Source: Blautia schinkii
GTDB taxonomy: Bacteria; Bacillota; Clostridia; Lachnospirales; Lachnospiraceae
Assembly (NCBI RefSeq): GCF_013304825.1
Contig: NZ_JAAWUO010000006.1
Coordinates: 1 to 64,000 of the forward strand
Direction: 5' to 3'
DNA: 64,000 nucleotides
Part shown: positions 51,103 through 59,693 of the stretch, piece after piece
Position numbering within the stretch: position 1 is the first letter of the stretch
Layout of the letters: each line of letters opens with the position of its first letter
Translations under genes and position numbers: made by a program
The notes under the pieces: generated by a model
Told to the model about the DNA's origin: nothing
Database searches by the model: none
What the model saw: only the letters and a program-made list of their open reading frames with translations

Positions 51103-51456
51103 ATGTTATTTGTATGCTATCCAAAATGCAGTACCTGCAAAAAGGCTCAGAAATGGCTGGATGAGAGTGGCGCAGAATATACGTTGCGTGATATTAAGAC
51201 GGACAATCCAACTGCAGAGGAACTGAAAGCCTGGTGGGAAAAAAGCGGTCTTCCGCTGAAGCGTTTCTTCAATACCAGTGGAAATATTTATAAAGAGATG
51301 AAACTGAAAGATAAACTTCCGGAAATGAGCGAGGAAGAGCAGCTTGCACTTCTTGCAACAGACGGGATGCTTGTGAAACGACCGATTCTTGTAGCGGAGG
51401 ATAAAATTCTGGTGGGCGCAAAAGAAAAAGAGTGGGAAGAGTATCTGAAGCCATGA
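51103..51456 (+). CDS. ArsC/Spx family thioredoxin-like protein
   Basis: 117 residues from ATG 51103, after GGGGGACATAAG. LFVCYPKCSTCKKAQKWL has the C-x-x-C at residues 9-12; the family segments FFNTSGNIYKEM and LVKRPILVAEDKILVG follow. It belongs to the YffB/Spx group: some reduce arsenate, Spx binds RNA polymerase under thiol stress. Lack of the full ArsC Arg triad assignment and no ars genes nearby favour a general thiol-redox role. Overlaps the next gene by 4 bases (ATGA). Confidence 0.8.
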   Translation: MLFVCYPKCSTCKKAQKWLDESGAEYTLRDIKTDNPTAEELKAWWEKSGLPLKRFFNTSGNIYKEMKLKDKLPEMSEEEQLALLATDGMLVKRPILVAEDKILVGAKEKEWEEYLKP

Positions 51457-52307
51457 AAAAGAAACTGAATTATGTTGACATTGTCAAAGAAACGGTGATC
51501 CTGACTGTAGCAGTGGCGATCATCGCAGCAGCGGTATATTTTTTCCTGGTGCCAAGCCATACGTCGGTCAGCAGTATTTCCGGTCTTGGAATCGTGCTTT
51601 CCAACTTTGTGCCGCTGCAGCTGTCGGCTATTACCATGATTCTGAATGTGGTATTGCTGATCATTGGATTTTTTACCTGTGGAAGAGAGTTTGGAGTTAA
51701 GACGGTTTATACCAGTGTAATGCTGCCGTTGTTTCTGGGATTGTTTGAGATCATTTTTCCAAATTTCGGTTCTATGACAGATAGCCAGGAACTGGATGTT
51801 CTGTGTTATGTTCTGGTAGTGAGTGTGGGACTTAGCATTCTTTTTAACCGGAATGCATCCTCAGGCGGACTGGATATCGTAGCGAAGATCATGAATAAGT
51901 ATCTCCACATGGAACTTGGAAAAGCCATGTCTCTTTCCGGTATGTGCGTGGCACTTTCTGCGGCTCTTGTCTATGATAAGAAGACGGTGGTGTTAAGTAT
52001 TCTGGGAACGTATTTTAACGGGATCGTTCTGGATCATTTTATTTTTGACCATAACATCAAACGGCGTGTCTGCATTATCACGAAAAAGGAAGAGGAGCTG
52101 AGGCAGTTTATCATTCACGACCTGCACAGCGGTGCAACGATCTATGAGGCCATCGGTGCCTACAACATGGAAAAACGCCGTGAGATCATCACCATCGTAG
52201 ATAAAGGTGAATATCAGAAGCTGATGAAGTTTATAAACCAGGAGGACCCGAAAGCGTTTATCACGGTTTATAATGTATCGAATATGCGGTATCAGCCGAA
52301 GAAATAA
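51453..52307 (+). CDS. YitT family membrane protein
   Basis: 284 residues, ATG overlapping the stop of the previous gene. Five to six transmembrane helices (YitT_membrane domain, with SGLGIVLSNF and NRNASSGGLDIVAKI) and a C-terminal DUF2179 domain (RRVCIITKKEEELRQFII ... GATIYEAIGAY). Function unknown; related proteins have been linked to transport. Coupled translation with the ArsC/Spx-like gene. Confidence 0.85.
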   Translation: MKKKLNYVDIVKETVILTVAVAIIAAAVYFFLVPSHTSVSSISGLGIVLSNFVPLQLSAITMILNVVLLIIGFFTCGREFGVKTVYTSVMLPLFLGLFEIIFPNFGSMTDSQELDVLCYVLVVSVGLSILFNRNASSGGLDIVAKIMNKYLHMELGKAMSLSGMCVALSAALVYDKKTVVLSILGTYFNGIVLDHFIFDHNIKRRVCIITKKEEELRQFIIHDLHSGATIYEAIGAYNMEKRREIITIVDKGEYQKLMKFINQEDPKAFITVYNVSNMRYQPKK

Positions 52308-52331
52308 GAATATTTTGCTGGAATAAAAAAC

Positions 52332-52361
52332 TCCCGGGACAAAACTCCCGGGAATTTTTTT
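52332..52361. terminator. Bidirectional terminator
   Basis: TCCCGGG (52332-52338) pairs with CCCGGGA (52347-52353), with T runs on both strands. Serves the YitT gene and the convergent purine permease. Confidence 0.8.
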
Positions 52362-52369
52362 GCCATATT

Positions 52370-53752
52370 TTACAGGAAAATATATTTCAGGACAAACAGC
52401 ACTGCCAGTACATACATCAGAGCGCTGATCTTCTTTTCTTTTGCTTTACCTGTGATCAGGTTGATGGCTACGTATGTGATAACTCCCATGGAGATACCTT
52501 CGGAAATGCTGTAGAAGAACGGCATTGCGATGATACATACATAGCATGGGATCGCCTCGGACATATCACTGAAATCAATGCTAATAACATTGCTGAGCAT
52601 GTACAATCCGACGATCACCAGAGCCGGAGCTGTGGCAAAGGACGGGATCGCCAGGAAGATTGGAGACAGGAACAGGGACAGGCCAAATAAGATGGCAGTT
52701 GTCACTGCGGTAAGTCCGGTTCTTCCGCCTTCGGATACACCGGAAGCACTTTCTACGAAGGTAGTGGTTGTGGATGTACCAAGAACTGCACCGGCAGTTG
52801 TTGCAACTGCATCTGCAAGAAGTGCGCCCTTGATGTTAGGAAGCTTGCCATTTTCATCCAGCATGCCTGCTTTAGAAGAGACACCAACGAGAGTTCCAAG
52901 AGTATCAAAAAGATCTACAAATAAAAATGCAAACAGGATAACAAGGAAATCCAGTGAGAAAACTCCGTCAAACTGCAGCTTCGCAAAGATCGGAGCAAGG
53001 CTCGGGATAGAGAGTCCGTTGCTGAAATCCGGGAGCAGGCTGTAGAAGCCAATCTCCGGGTTCGGAACATAAAGTCCGGCGAACTGACAGATGATTCCAA
53101 GTCCCCATGTGATCAGGATACCCCAGAGGATGTTTCCCTTTACATTCTTAACAACCAGGATACCGGTTACGATGATACCGATCAGAGCCAGGATAACGGT
53201 GATTCCCACATTGTTGAAGGAAGCCTCTACACCCTTGGCTGCGTTGTAGCCATCTACAGAGAAAAGCTGCAGCAGAGTGGAGCCGCCGATCACGATATTG
53301 GCATTCTGTAATCCTACAAATGCGATGAAAAGACCGATACCAACGCTGACTGCGGATTTCAGGTTCAGAGGGATCGCATTGAAGATCGCTTCACGTACAT
53401 TGGTAAGTGAAAGAACAATAAATACGATACCTTCTGCAAAAACTGCAGTCAGTGCATACTCCCAGCTGTAGCCCATACCGATAACAACTGTATAGGCAAA
53501 GTATGCGTTCAAACCCATTCCGGGTGCCAGTGCGAACGGGTAGTTGGCGAAGATCGCCATCAGCAGCGTTCCAAGGAAGGCTGCCAGTGCGGTAGCTGTG
53601 AATACAGCTCCGGAATCCATGCCGGTTGCGGACAGGATGTTTGGGTTAACTGCCAGGATATACGCCATTGTCATGAAGGTGGTGATACCTGCCAGAACCT
53701 CTGTTTTGGCGTCCGTTTTGTTTGCGGACAGCTTGAAGATTTTTTCTAACAT
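52370..53752 (-). CDS. NCS2 family purine permease (PbuG/AzgA type)
   Basis: 460 residues. About twelve transmembrane helices with family signatures: AGITTFMTMAYILAVNPNIL at the start, GMGLNAYFAYTVVIGMGYSW, DLFDTLGTLVGVSSKAG, and GTSTTTTFVESASGVSEGGRTG, which contains the substrate-binding acidic residue. Members take up adenine, guanine or hypoxanthine with protons. The upstream region does not show the purine riboswitch core. Confidence 0.9.
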   Translation of the reverse strand: MLEKIFKLSANKTDAKTEVLAGITTFMTMAYILAVNPNILSATGMDSGAVFTATALAAFLGTLLMAIFANYPFALAPGMGLNAYFAYTVVIGMGYSWEYALTAVFAEGIVFIVLSLTNVREAIFNAIPLNLKSAVSVGIGLFIAFVGLQNANIVIGGSTLLQLFSVDGYNAAKGVEASFNNVGITVILALIGIIVTGILVVKNVKGNILWGILITWGLGIICQFAGLYVPNPEIGFYSLLPDFSNGLSIPSLAPIFAKLQFDGVFSLDFLVILFAFLFVDLFDTLGTLVGVSSKAGMLDENGKLPNIKGALLADAVATTAGAVLGTSTTTTFVESASGVSEGGRTGLTAVTTAILFGLSLFLSPIFLAIPSFATAPALVIVGLYMLSNVISIDFSDMSEAIPCYVCIIAMPFFYSISEGISMGVITYVAINLITGKAKEKKISALMYVLAVLFVLKYIFL

Positions 53753-53965
53753 ATTTCTTTCCCTTTCTTAAATATGTTTTTGGACAACATGTCTATTTTA
53801 TCATATAAAAAATTTGTGTGCAATCGTTAATGCTTAACAGATATTGTTATGTAAGGTAATTTTTTGCAAAATACTTTTACAAGCAGGTAATTTGTGTGTA
53901 AAATACAGAAAAGAGAGTATTCGATTTACAGACGGGTTTATTTTGTGATGAAGGGAGAGTAGATA

Positions 53966-54454
53966 ATGTCTGAGAAAAAACTTCGGAATATTACAGATGT
54001 GATCTGTTTTCTGATGATCCTAGTGTACGTGATGTATCTTGTAGCCACCTGGGGAAATCTGCCGGAGAGGGTGCCGATACATTTTAATGCGCATGGGATC
54101 CCGGACCGGTATGGGAAGAAGGGCAGCCTTCTTCTGGAGCCGATTTTGGGTCTGCTGATCCTGGCGCTTCTGATGTTCTGCCAGAGATTTCCGCAGTGGT
54201 GGAATTATCCGGTTGAGGTGACGGAGGAAAACAGAGAGCGTATTTTTGAGATCGCGTCCAAAATGATGTCTGTGATCAAGCTGTTATCCATTGGAGTATG
54301 TCTTTATGCCGGAATCAGCGGTAATCTGGGAACGGCACCTATGTGGCCGGTGTGGATACTGATCGCAGGGATTTTCGTAACATTGATCCTGGGGATCCGG
54401 GGAATATATAAGACTGATAAAGAAACTGGCATGGATGAGGATGATAAATCGTGA
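53966..54454 (+). CDS. DUF1648 domain membrane protein
   Basis: 162 residues after AAGGGAGAGTAG. Four transmembrane helices. The DUF1648 motif is LPERVPIHFNAHGIPDRYGKKGSL near residue 33, the same domain found before SdpI domains. It is a stand-alone form without the SdpI part. Function unknown. The 210 bp between it and the permease start are A+T-rich; no regulator site recognised. Confidence 0.75.
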   Translation: MSEKKLRNITDVICFLMILVYVMYLVATWGNLPERVPIHFNAHGIPDRYGKKGSLLLEPILGLLILALLMFCQRFPQWWNYPVEVTEENRERIFEIASKMMSVIKLLSIGVCLYAGISGNLGTAPMWPVWILIAGIFVTLILGIRGIYKTDKETGMDEDDKS

Positions 54455-54599
54455 AGCGGTCGCGTTTGTGATCATGCAGCAGAGTGGAAGATAAATGTCC
54501 GATTTATTGTACTGAATATGGCTGGAACCAGTGAAAGTGGATCGCGAATATCCGCTTGATGAAATTATAATAAAAACAGGAAAGGAATCTCAGGAGCAT

Positions 54600-54872
54600 A
54601 TGGCAGATACAAGAACAGATGAGCTTTACAGAGCACTTCAGGACAAAGGCTATCCCGATGAACTGTGCCGGGAAATCGCCTATAAACATATGAATACCGA
54701 TTACACAGCTACACGGATGCTGGGGTATTTATACAGGGTGACAAGTCCCAGAGTGGAGGATGTGATCGATGAGATGCTGGCGATTTTAAGTGACCGGGAA
54801 GCCATCATCCGGAAGAAAGAGCTGGAACACGCCCAGGCTACGATCAACAGCGTGTATCGGGAGGGTTTGTAA
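54600..54872 (+). CDS. Small hypothetical protein
   Basis: 90 residues from ATG 54600 (AGGAG 4-8 bases upstream); a longer frame starts at 54531 without a ribosome site. Helical and charged: DELYRALQDKGYPDELCREIAYKHM, TATRMLGYLYRVTSPRVEDVIDEMLAILSDR, a coiled tail. Resembles short Lachnospiraceae proteins of no known role. Confidence 0.65.
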   Translation: MADTRTDELYRALQDKGYPDELCREIAYKHMNTDYTATRMLGYLYRVTSPRVEDVIDEMLAILSDREAIIRKKELEHAQATINSVYREGL

Positions 54873-54875
54873 CGG

Positions 54876-54935
54876 AAATCCCGGAGCTGTGCCAGTGCTG
54901 GCAGATTAGAAGCACTGCAGCAGTTCCGGGATTTT
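54876..54935. terminator. Bidirectional terminator
   Basis: AAATCCCGGA (54876-54885) pairs with TTCCGGGATTT (54924-54934), with inner pairing of GTGCCAGTGCT and AAGCACTGC. Lies between convergent genes. Confidence 0.75.
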
Positions 54936-54982
54936 ATGATTTGATCCTTGAATAAGAGATAGTCAGGATAAAATCACTGCAC

Positions 54983-56008
54983 TTAATACAACGAGATCAC
55001 TGACTGCCGATCCACGATCTCAACATCCAGGGCAGGCCGGCAGGAGGAGCTGACAGAGCCGGTGCGGATCTTTTCCAGGAGAAGACTGGTGGCAAGGAGT
55101 GCTTTCCGGGGGATGTTCTGGGAGACGGAGGTCAGCTTGGGCAGAGTGTACTGGCACAGTGTCAGGTTATCATATCCGATCACAGAGAGATCCACAGGAA
55201 CGCGGTAGCCGCCCAGGCGGGCACCCTCCATAATTCCGATAGCACAGATATCCGCTGTAGTTACCGCAGCGGTAACTGGAGAGTTGCTGGATGCAATCTC
55301 ACGGCCGGCCTGGATACCGCCCTCATAAGAAGGAGAGTACTCATAAACGTAATCCGGGTTAAAAGCAATATGGTTCTCCTCCAGCGCCCGTTTATAGCCA
55401 TTGAAACGGCTGGTAAGAACGTGGTTGTTTTTGTAATCGGCCACAAAGGCAATGGCAGAATGACCGTGATTGATCATATATTTTGTGGAAAGGTAAAGAC
55501 CCTTCTCATCATTGGAAGTGATATTGATAAGATTGGGGTGTTCCAGTTCACAGTCAAAAGTGGCGATGGGGCAGGTGGCAGAATCCATCAGCCTTGCCAT
55601 GTATTCGCCGGCGGCAGGATAAAGAATGATGATTCCATCTACATTCCAGTTCTTCAGAAGGGAAATGATATCCGCATTTTTTGATACAGAGCGGATCATG
55701 GTGAAATATTCATTCTTCTGCAGTTCTTTTTCGATAGCACCGATCATAGTGCTGACATAAGGGTTCTCAAAATAGTTGGTTCCCAGGAGCACATCTTTTT
55801 CATCGAGGGAAATGATGATGCCGATGATATGGGATTTTTTATTGGATAAGCTCCGGGCATTCAGGTTGGGAACATATCCGTATTCTTCTATGATCGCATT
55901 GACCTTGTCTCTGGTTTTCTGGGAAACGCGGCTGGTTTTGCCGTTGATCACATTGGAGACGGTCATCATACTGACACCGGCCAGATCTGCGATATCTTTT
56001 AATGTCAT
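54983..56008 (-). CDS. LacI family regulator of the sugar operon
   Basis: 341 residues with the start at 56008 (GAGGTG 8 bases upstream); the longer frame to 56095 has no ribosome site. TLKDIADLAGVSMMTVSNVINGK is the LacI DNA-binding helix-turn-helix, followed by the hinge NARSLSNKKSHIIG and a periplasmic-binding-fold domain (IVDRQSVISLY end; VIGYDNLTLCQYTLPKLTSV). It is divergent from the ABC transporter/GH31 operon, and a LacI-type palindrome lies in that operon's promoter. Confidence 0.88.
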   Translation of the reverse strand: MTLKDIADLAGVSMMTVSNVINGKTSRVSQKTRDKVNAIIEEYGYVPNLNARSLSNKKSHIIGIIISLDEKDVLLGTNYFENPYVSTMIGAIEKELQKNEYFTMIRSVSKNADIISLLKNWNVDGIIILYPAAGEYMARLMDSATCPIATFDCELEHPNLINITSNDEKGLYLSTKYMINHGHSAIAFVADYKNNHVLTSRFNGYKRALEENHIAFNPDYVYEYSPSYEGGIQAGREIASSNSPVTAAVTTADICAIGIMEGARLGGYRVPVDLSVIGYDNLTLCQYTLPKLTSVSQNIPRKALLATSLLLEKIRTGSVSSSCRPALDVEIVDRQSVISLY

Positions 56009-56348
56009 ACTACACACCTCTGTTCTTCCATAGCAGTTTCCGGGAAGGAAACTGCTGTCATACATATATATATTATATAAAAAATTCTGACACATTTCTC
56101 AGTTAAAAATAAAAATACAATGAAAAATCCAGAATTTATGTATCCTCTTATTACAGGTTTACAAGGTTTAAACACGAAATATAAATGTTCGAAAAAAACG
56201 GTTTATAAACTATATATATTATAGTCCAACATAGTGAAAAAATCAATGTATGATTGCGGGAAAATAAAAAAATGCAGCCTTGAAATATGAAAAATGCACA
56301 AAAATTCCATATAAATACTGGAAAAATCGACGAAATAATAAATTTATA

Positions 56349-56398
56349 TTGACGAATCTCTATGCGCGTGATAGATTAACAATAGATTTAGCGCTAAA
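56349..56398 (+). promoter_or_regulatory. Promoter and LacI-type operator of the sugar operon
   Basis: TTGACG (56349-56354), 17 bp, TAGATT (56372-56377). Perfect palindrome TTTAGCGCTAAA at 56387-56398 covers the expected start, with the CG centre typical of LacI-family sites. The remaining 340 bp up to the regulator are A+T-rich and contain a second dyad-like stretch (GGTTTATAAAC near 56199). Confidence 0.7.
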
Positions 56399-56459
56399 CT
56401 AAAAGGAACGGAAAACGTAGTCAAAAAACAGGAAAATACCGGAAAGAAAGAGGTAATGC

Positions 56460-57836
56460 ATGAAAAAGAGAGTTTTTGCAGCGGTAGTTGCTGCAGCAAT
56501 GGTTGTAACTGCATTTACAGGATGTGGCAGTACAGGAAGTTCTGCCGGAAGTGACAGCAAATCCGAAGCTAAGGCAGAGGTACCTACAGAGCCTTTCGGA
56601 GATACGGTCAAATATGACCCCAGTGTGGAGCTCAATGACGGAAAAGACATCACCGTAGAGCTTTGGGAGTGGGGCAGTGACGAGTTGTTCCAGCAGATCA
56701 TCGACGGATACACAGCGATCCATCCAAATGTAACGATCAATCTTGTTGATAACCCATGGGAGGATTACTGGACCAAGCTTCCTCTTGCACTGGATGGGAA
56801 CAACGGACCGGCTATTTTCAACGTACATAACAGCTACCATGAGAACCTGATCAATTACATGGCTCCTCTTGATATCCCCACAGAGGATCTGGAGGCAGAT
56901 TTCAACGGTGTAAGCGCCCATGTGATCGATGGAAAGGTTTACTATATTGATTACGGTATGATGACCGGATCTGTATACTACAACAAAGATATGTGGGAGA
57001 AAGCAGGTCTGACAGATGATGATATCCCGAAGACCTGGGACGAGATGATCGAGGTTGCCAAGAAGCTTACTATTAAAGACGGTGACAAGATCGTTCAGGC
57101 AGGTCTGAACTTCAACGATGATTTCCATCAGAATTACCTCCTTGGCCTGAATTATCAGCTGGGAGAAAACCTCTTCAAGGAAGACGGAGTTACTCCGAAT
57201 GTAAACTCTGATGCAATGAAGAAGGTAATGCAGATGCTGGTAGATATGTATGATGTAGATGGCATCGGTTCCAAGGACTTCGGTGAGAAAGCAGCAGACA
57301 GCTTCGGACAGGGACAGTCAGCCATGGTCATCCAGTGGGGACACTACTACAACACTCTGAAAACAACATGGAGCAACATCGACTTTGGCGTATTTGAAAT
57401 CCCGACCTTTGACGGCGAGCCATATGCTTACAACCGTTACAACGGTGAGTCTACCTTTGGCGTAAACAAAAACGCTCCGGCTGACCAGCAGGCAGTTGCA
57501 CAGGACTTCGTAAAATATTTCCTGGCAAACGATGACGCACAGATCGCATTTAACCTGGCAATGAGTACCTTCCCGGCTAAGAAATCTCTGGCAGATAATG
57601 AGAAGATCCTTGAAAATCCTTCTCTGAAGGTTCTTTCCGAGCACATTGACCACTATATCTGGCCGGGCCCGATGCCTGCAACTGTGGAGACTTCTCTGAA
57701 AAAAGCAGGAGAGGATGTATTCTTCAACGGTGTTGACATTGATACTGCCCTGGACGAGGCAGAAGCCAACATCACAAAGGATATGAAGAACAGTACATTC
57801 AAATCTGTAGAAAACCTTTATGAGTATGCAAAATAA
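56460..57836 (+). CDS. Sugar ABC transporter substrate-binding lipoprotein
   Basis: 458 residues after AAAGAGGT. Lipoprotein signal peptide MKKRVFAAVVAAAMVVTAFT with lipobox Cys at residue 22 (FTGC), a Ser/Gly-rich linker, then a family 1 solute-binding fold (ITVELWEWGSDELFQQIIDGY, NPWEDYWTKLPLAL, VYYNKDMWEKAGLTDDDIPKTWDEM). Acts outside the cell, presenting an oligosaccharide to the two permeases downstream. With a GH31 enzyme in the operon, an alpha-glucoside or alpha-xyloside is likely. No ATPase gene in the operon; a shared MsmK-type ATPase encoded elsewhere is expected. Confidence 0.9.
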   Translation: MKKRVFAAVVAAAMVVTAFTGCGSTGSSAGSDSKSEAKAEVPTEPFGDTVKYDPSVELNDGKDITVELWEWGSDELFQQIIDGYTAIHPNVTINLVDNPWEDYWTKLPLALDGNNGPAIFNVHNSYHENLINYMAPLDIPTEDLEADFNGVSAHVIDGKVYYIDYGMMTGSVYYNKDMWEKAGLTDDDIPKTWDEMIEVAKKLTIKDGDKIVQAGLNFNDDFHQNYLLGLNYQLGENLFKEDGVTPNVNSDAMKKVMQMLVDMYDVDGIGSKDFGEKAADSFGQGQSAMVIQWGHYYNTLKTTWSNIDFGVFEIPTFDGEPYAYNRYNGESTFGVNKNAPADQQAVAQDFVKYFLANDDAQIAFNLAMSTFPAKKSLADNEKILENPSLKVLSEHIDHYIWPGPMPATVETSLKKAGEDVFFNGVDIDTALDEAEANITKDMKNSTFKSVENLYEYAK

Positions 57837-57870
57837 AAAGATGCCGTGAGCAATCCGCAGGTATCAGAGC

Positions 57871-57904
57871 AGAAAGGCGCACTTGGAAAAGGGTGCGCCT
57901 TTCT
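57871..57904 (+). other. Stable intergenic hairpin inside the operon
   Basis: AGAAAGGCGCAC (57871-57882) pairs exactly with GTGCGCCTTTCT (57893-57904). No U run, so it is not a standard terminator; such hairpins behind binding-protein genes often stabilise the upstream mRNA and raise binding protein over permease. Confidence 0.75.
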
Positions 57905-57946
57905 CAGCAAAAAGATGTGTATCGAAAAGATAAGGAGGATGCATCG

Positions 57947-58825
57947 ATGTTTAAAAAAACAAATCCGCTGCAGAGCAAAAGCGAGATCATTTTGAGAAAT
58001 ATCGTTGTTCTGGCAATGGTGATCTTCTTTACGGTATTTCTGATCGTACCTATTGGAATCGCTTTTGCAGGAAGCTTTCATGAGTGGAACCCGTTGAGCG
58101 GTACTTACCGGTTCCTGGGTCTTGAGAATTATAAGGAAGTATTTACCAGTGCTCTGTTTGGAAAATCCATGCTGAACACAGTGATCTTCTCTGCTGTAGT
58201 TATTTTCTTTCGTGTAGGTCTTGGACTTGGAATCGCCTATGCGATCTATTCCACACTGATAAAATATAAAAGCTTTTTCAGAGCTGTATATTATATGCCG
58301 GTTGTAACTCCTATGGTAGCCGTAGCCTTTGTATGGAAATTCATGTACAATCCTCAGATCGGTACCATCAATCAGATCTTCGGACTGGATGTAAACTGGC
58401 TGATGAATCCGAAAACCGCTCTTCTTGCAATTATGATCATGACCATCTGGAAGGATTTCGGATACGCAGTTGTTATGTACATGGCAGGTCTCTATTCTCT
58501 TCCGACAGATGCTCTTGAGGCCGCAAAAGTAGATGGCGCCAACGCATGGCAGACGTTCCGTTACATCACACTTCCGCTGCTGAAGCCTATGACACTGTTC
58601 GTTATCATCACTTCTATTATTTCCTACCTTCAGGCATATGTTCAGATCCTGATCATGACGGAAGGTGGCCCCGGAACAGCAACTTACCTTGCATCCTACA
58701 TCATCTATGATGAAGCGTTTGTAAAATACAACTTCGGATATGCATCTGCACTGTCCTTTGTATTGTTCGTTATCACAGCAGTATTTACCTGGTTATCATT
58801 CCGTGTTTCCGGAACAGAAGATTAA
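57947..58825 (+). CDS. Sugar ABC transporter permease (MalF-like)
   Basis: 292 residues from ATG 57947 (AAGGAGG upstream). Six transmembrane helices and the EAA loop EAAKVDGANAWQTFRYITLPLLKP near residue 193, which docks the ATPase. Second gene of the transporter; 15 bp before the next permease. Confidence 0.9.
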   Translation: MFKKTNPLQSKSEIILRNIVVLAMVIFFTVFLIVPIGIAFAGSFHEWNPLSGTYRFLGLENYKEVFTSALFGKSMLNTVIFSAVVIFFRVGLGLGIAYAIYSTLIKYKSFFRAVYYMPVVTPMVAVAFVWKFMYNPQIGTINQIFGLDVNWLMNPKTALLAIMIMTIWKDFGYAVVMYMAGLYSLPTDALEAAKVDGANAWQTFRYITLPLLKPMTLFVIITSIISYLQAYVQILIMTEGGPGTATYLASYIIYDEAFVKYNFGYASALSFVLFVITAVFTWLSFRVSGTED

Positions 58826-58840
58826 AGGAGGAAAACATTC

Positions 58841-59662
58841 ATGAAAAGAAAAGTCAGTAGTATTGCTTTAAATGCACTCCTTCTGATCCTTGGAGTGGTT
58901 ACCGTATATCCTTTTGTATGGATGATTTTTTCATCCTTCAAGGAAAATCAGGAGATCATGGCTCTGGAGCAGCATCTCCTTCCGCAGAAATTCATCATTG
59001 ATAACTACATCAATATGAACGCACATTTTAATTTTGTCCGTTTCTTTTTAAACAGTATTGTTATTACGGTAGTGATCACTCTGATCGTAATTTATACAAG
59101 TACTATCTGTGGTTTTGTACTGAGTAAATACAAATTTAAAGGAAGAAATATTCTTTTCGGATTCGTACTTTCTACTATGATGATCCCGTGGTGTGTTACC
59201 ATTATCCCGAAGTATTCCATGATCCAGGCATTTGGCTGGATGGACAGCTACAAAGCACTGATCATCCCGGCTATGTTCAGCGGCTTCGGAATCTTCATGA
59301 TGAAGCAGCATATCTCCGCACTTCCGGACGAGATCCTGGAGGCGGCAAGAATTGACGGAGCCAATGAGTTTTATATTTTCCACAAGATCGTATTACCGAT
59401 GTCAAAAAATGGAATCTTCAGTATTGCGATCTTCCAGTTCCTTTGGACATGGGAGGATTTCCTGTGGCCATACCTGGTAATTACAAACAAAGACAAACAG
59501 CTTCTTGCCGTTGGTCTTAAGATGTTTAACGGACAGTATTCCACAGATTATGGTGCACTGTTTGCGGCAACTGCCATTTCCATCATCCCGGTACTTCTGA
59601 TCTATCTGTTCTTCCAGAAACAGTTTATCGCCGGAATCGCAGCATCTGCTGTAAAGGGCTGA
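58841..59662 (+). CDS. Sugar ABC transporter permease (MalG-like)
   Basis: 273 residues after AAAGGAGG. Six transmembrane helices, EAA loop EAARIDGANEFYIFHKIVLPMSKN near residue 167, and the MalG-type start (YPFVWMIFSSFKENQEI). Forms the membrane channel with the preceding permease. Confidence 0.9.
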   Translation: MKRKVSSIALNALLLILGVVTVYPFVWMIFSSFKENQEIMALEQHLLPQKFIIDNYINMNAHFNFVRFFLNSIVITVVITLIVIYTSTICGFVLSKYKFKGRNILFGFVLSTMMIPWCVTIIPKYSMIQAFGWMDSYKALIIPAMFSGFGIFMMKQHISALPDEILEAARIDGANEFYIFHKIVLPMSKNGIFSIAIFQFLWTWEDFLWPYLVITNKDKQLLAVGLKMFNGQYSTDYGALFAATAISIIPVLLIYLFFQKQFIAGIAASAVKG

Positions 59663-59693
59663 TGGCATACAGATAATAAACGGAGGGACATAA

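Noticed and set aside
53753-53965. Purine riboswitch upstream of the NCS2 permease
   Set aside because: The conserved purine-aptamer core and loop-loop sequences are not found on the minus strand.
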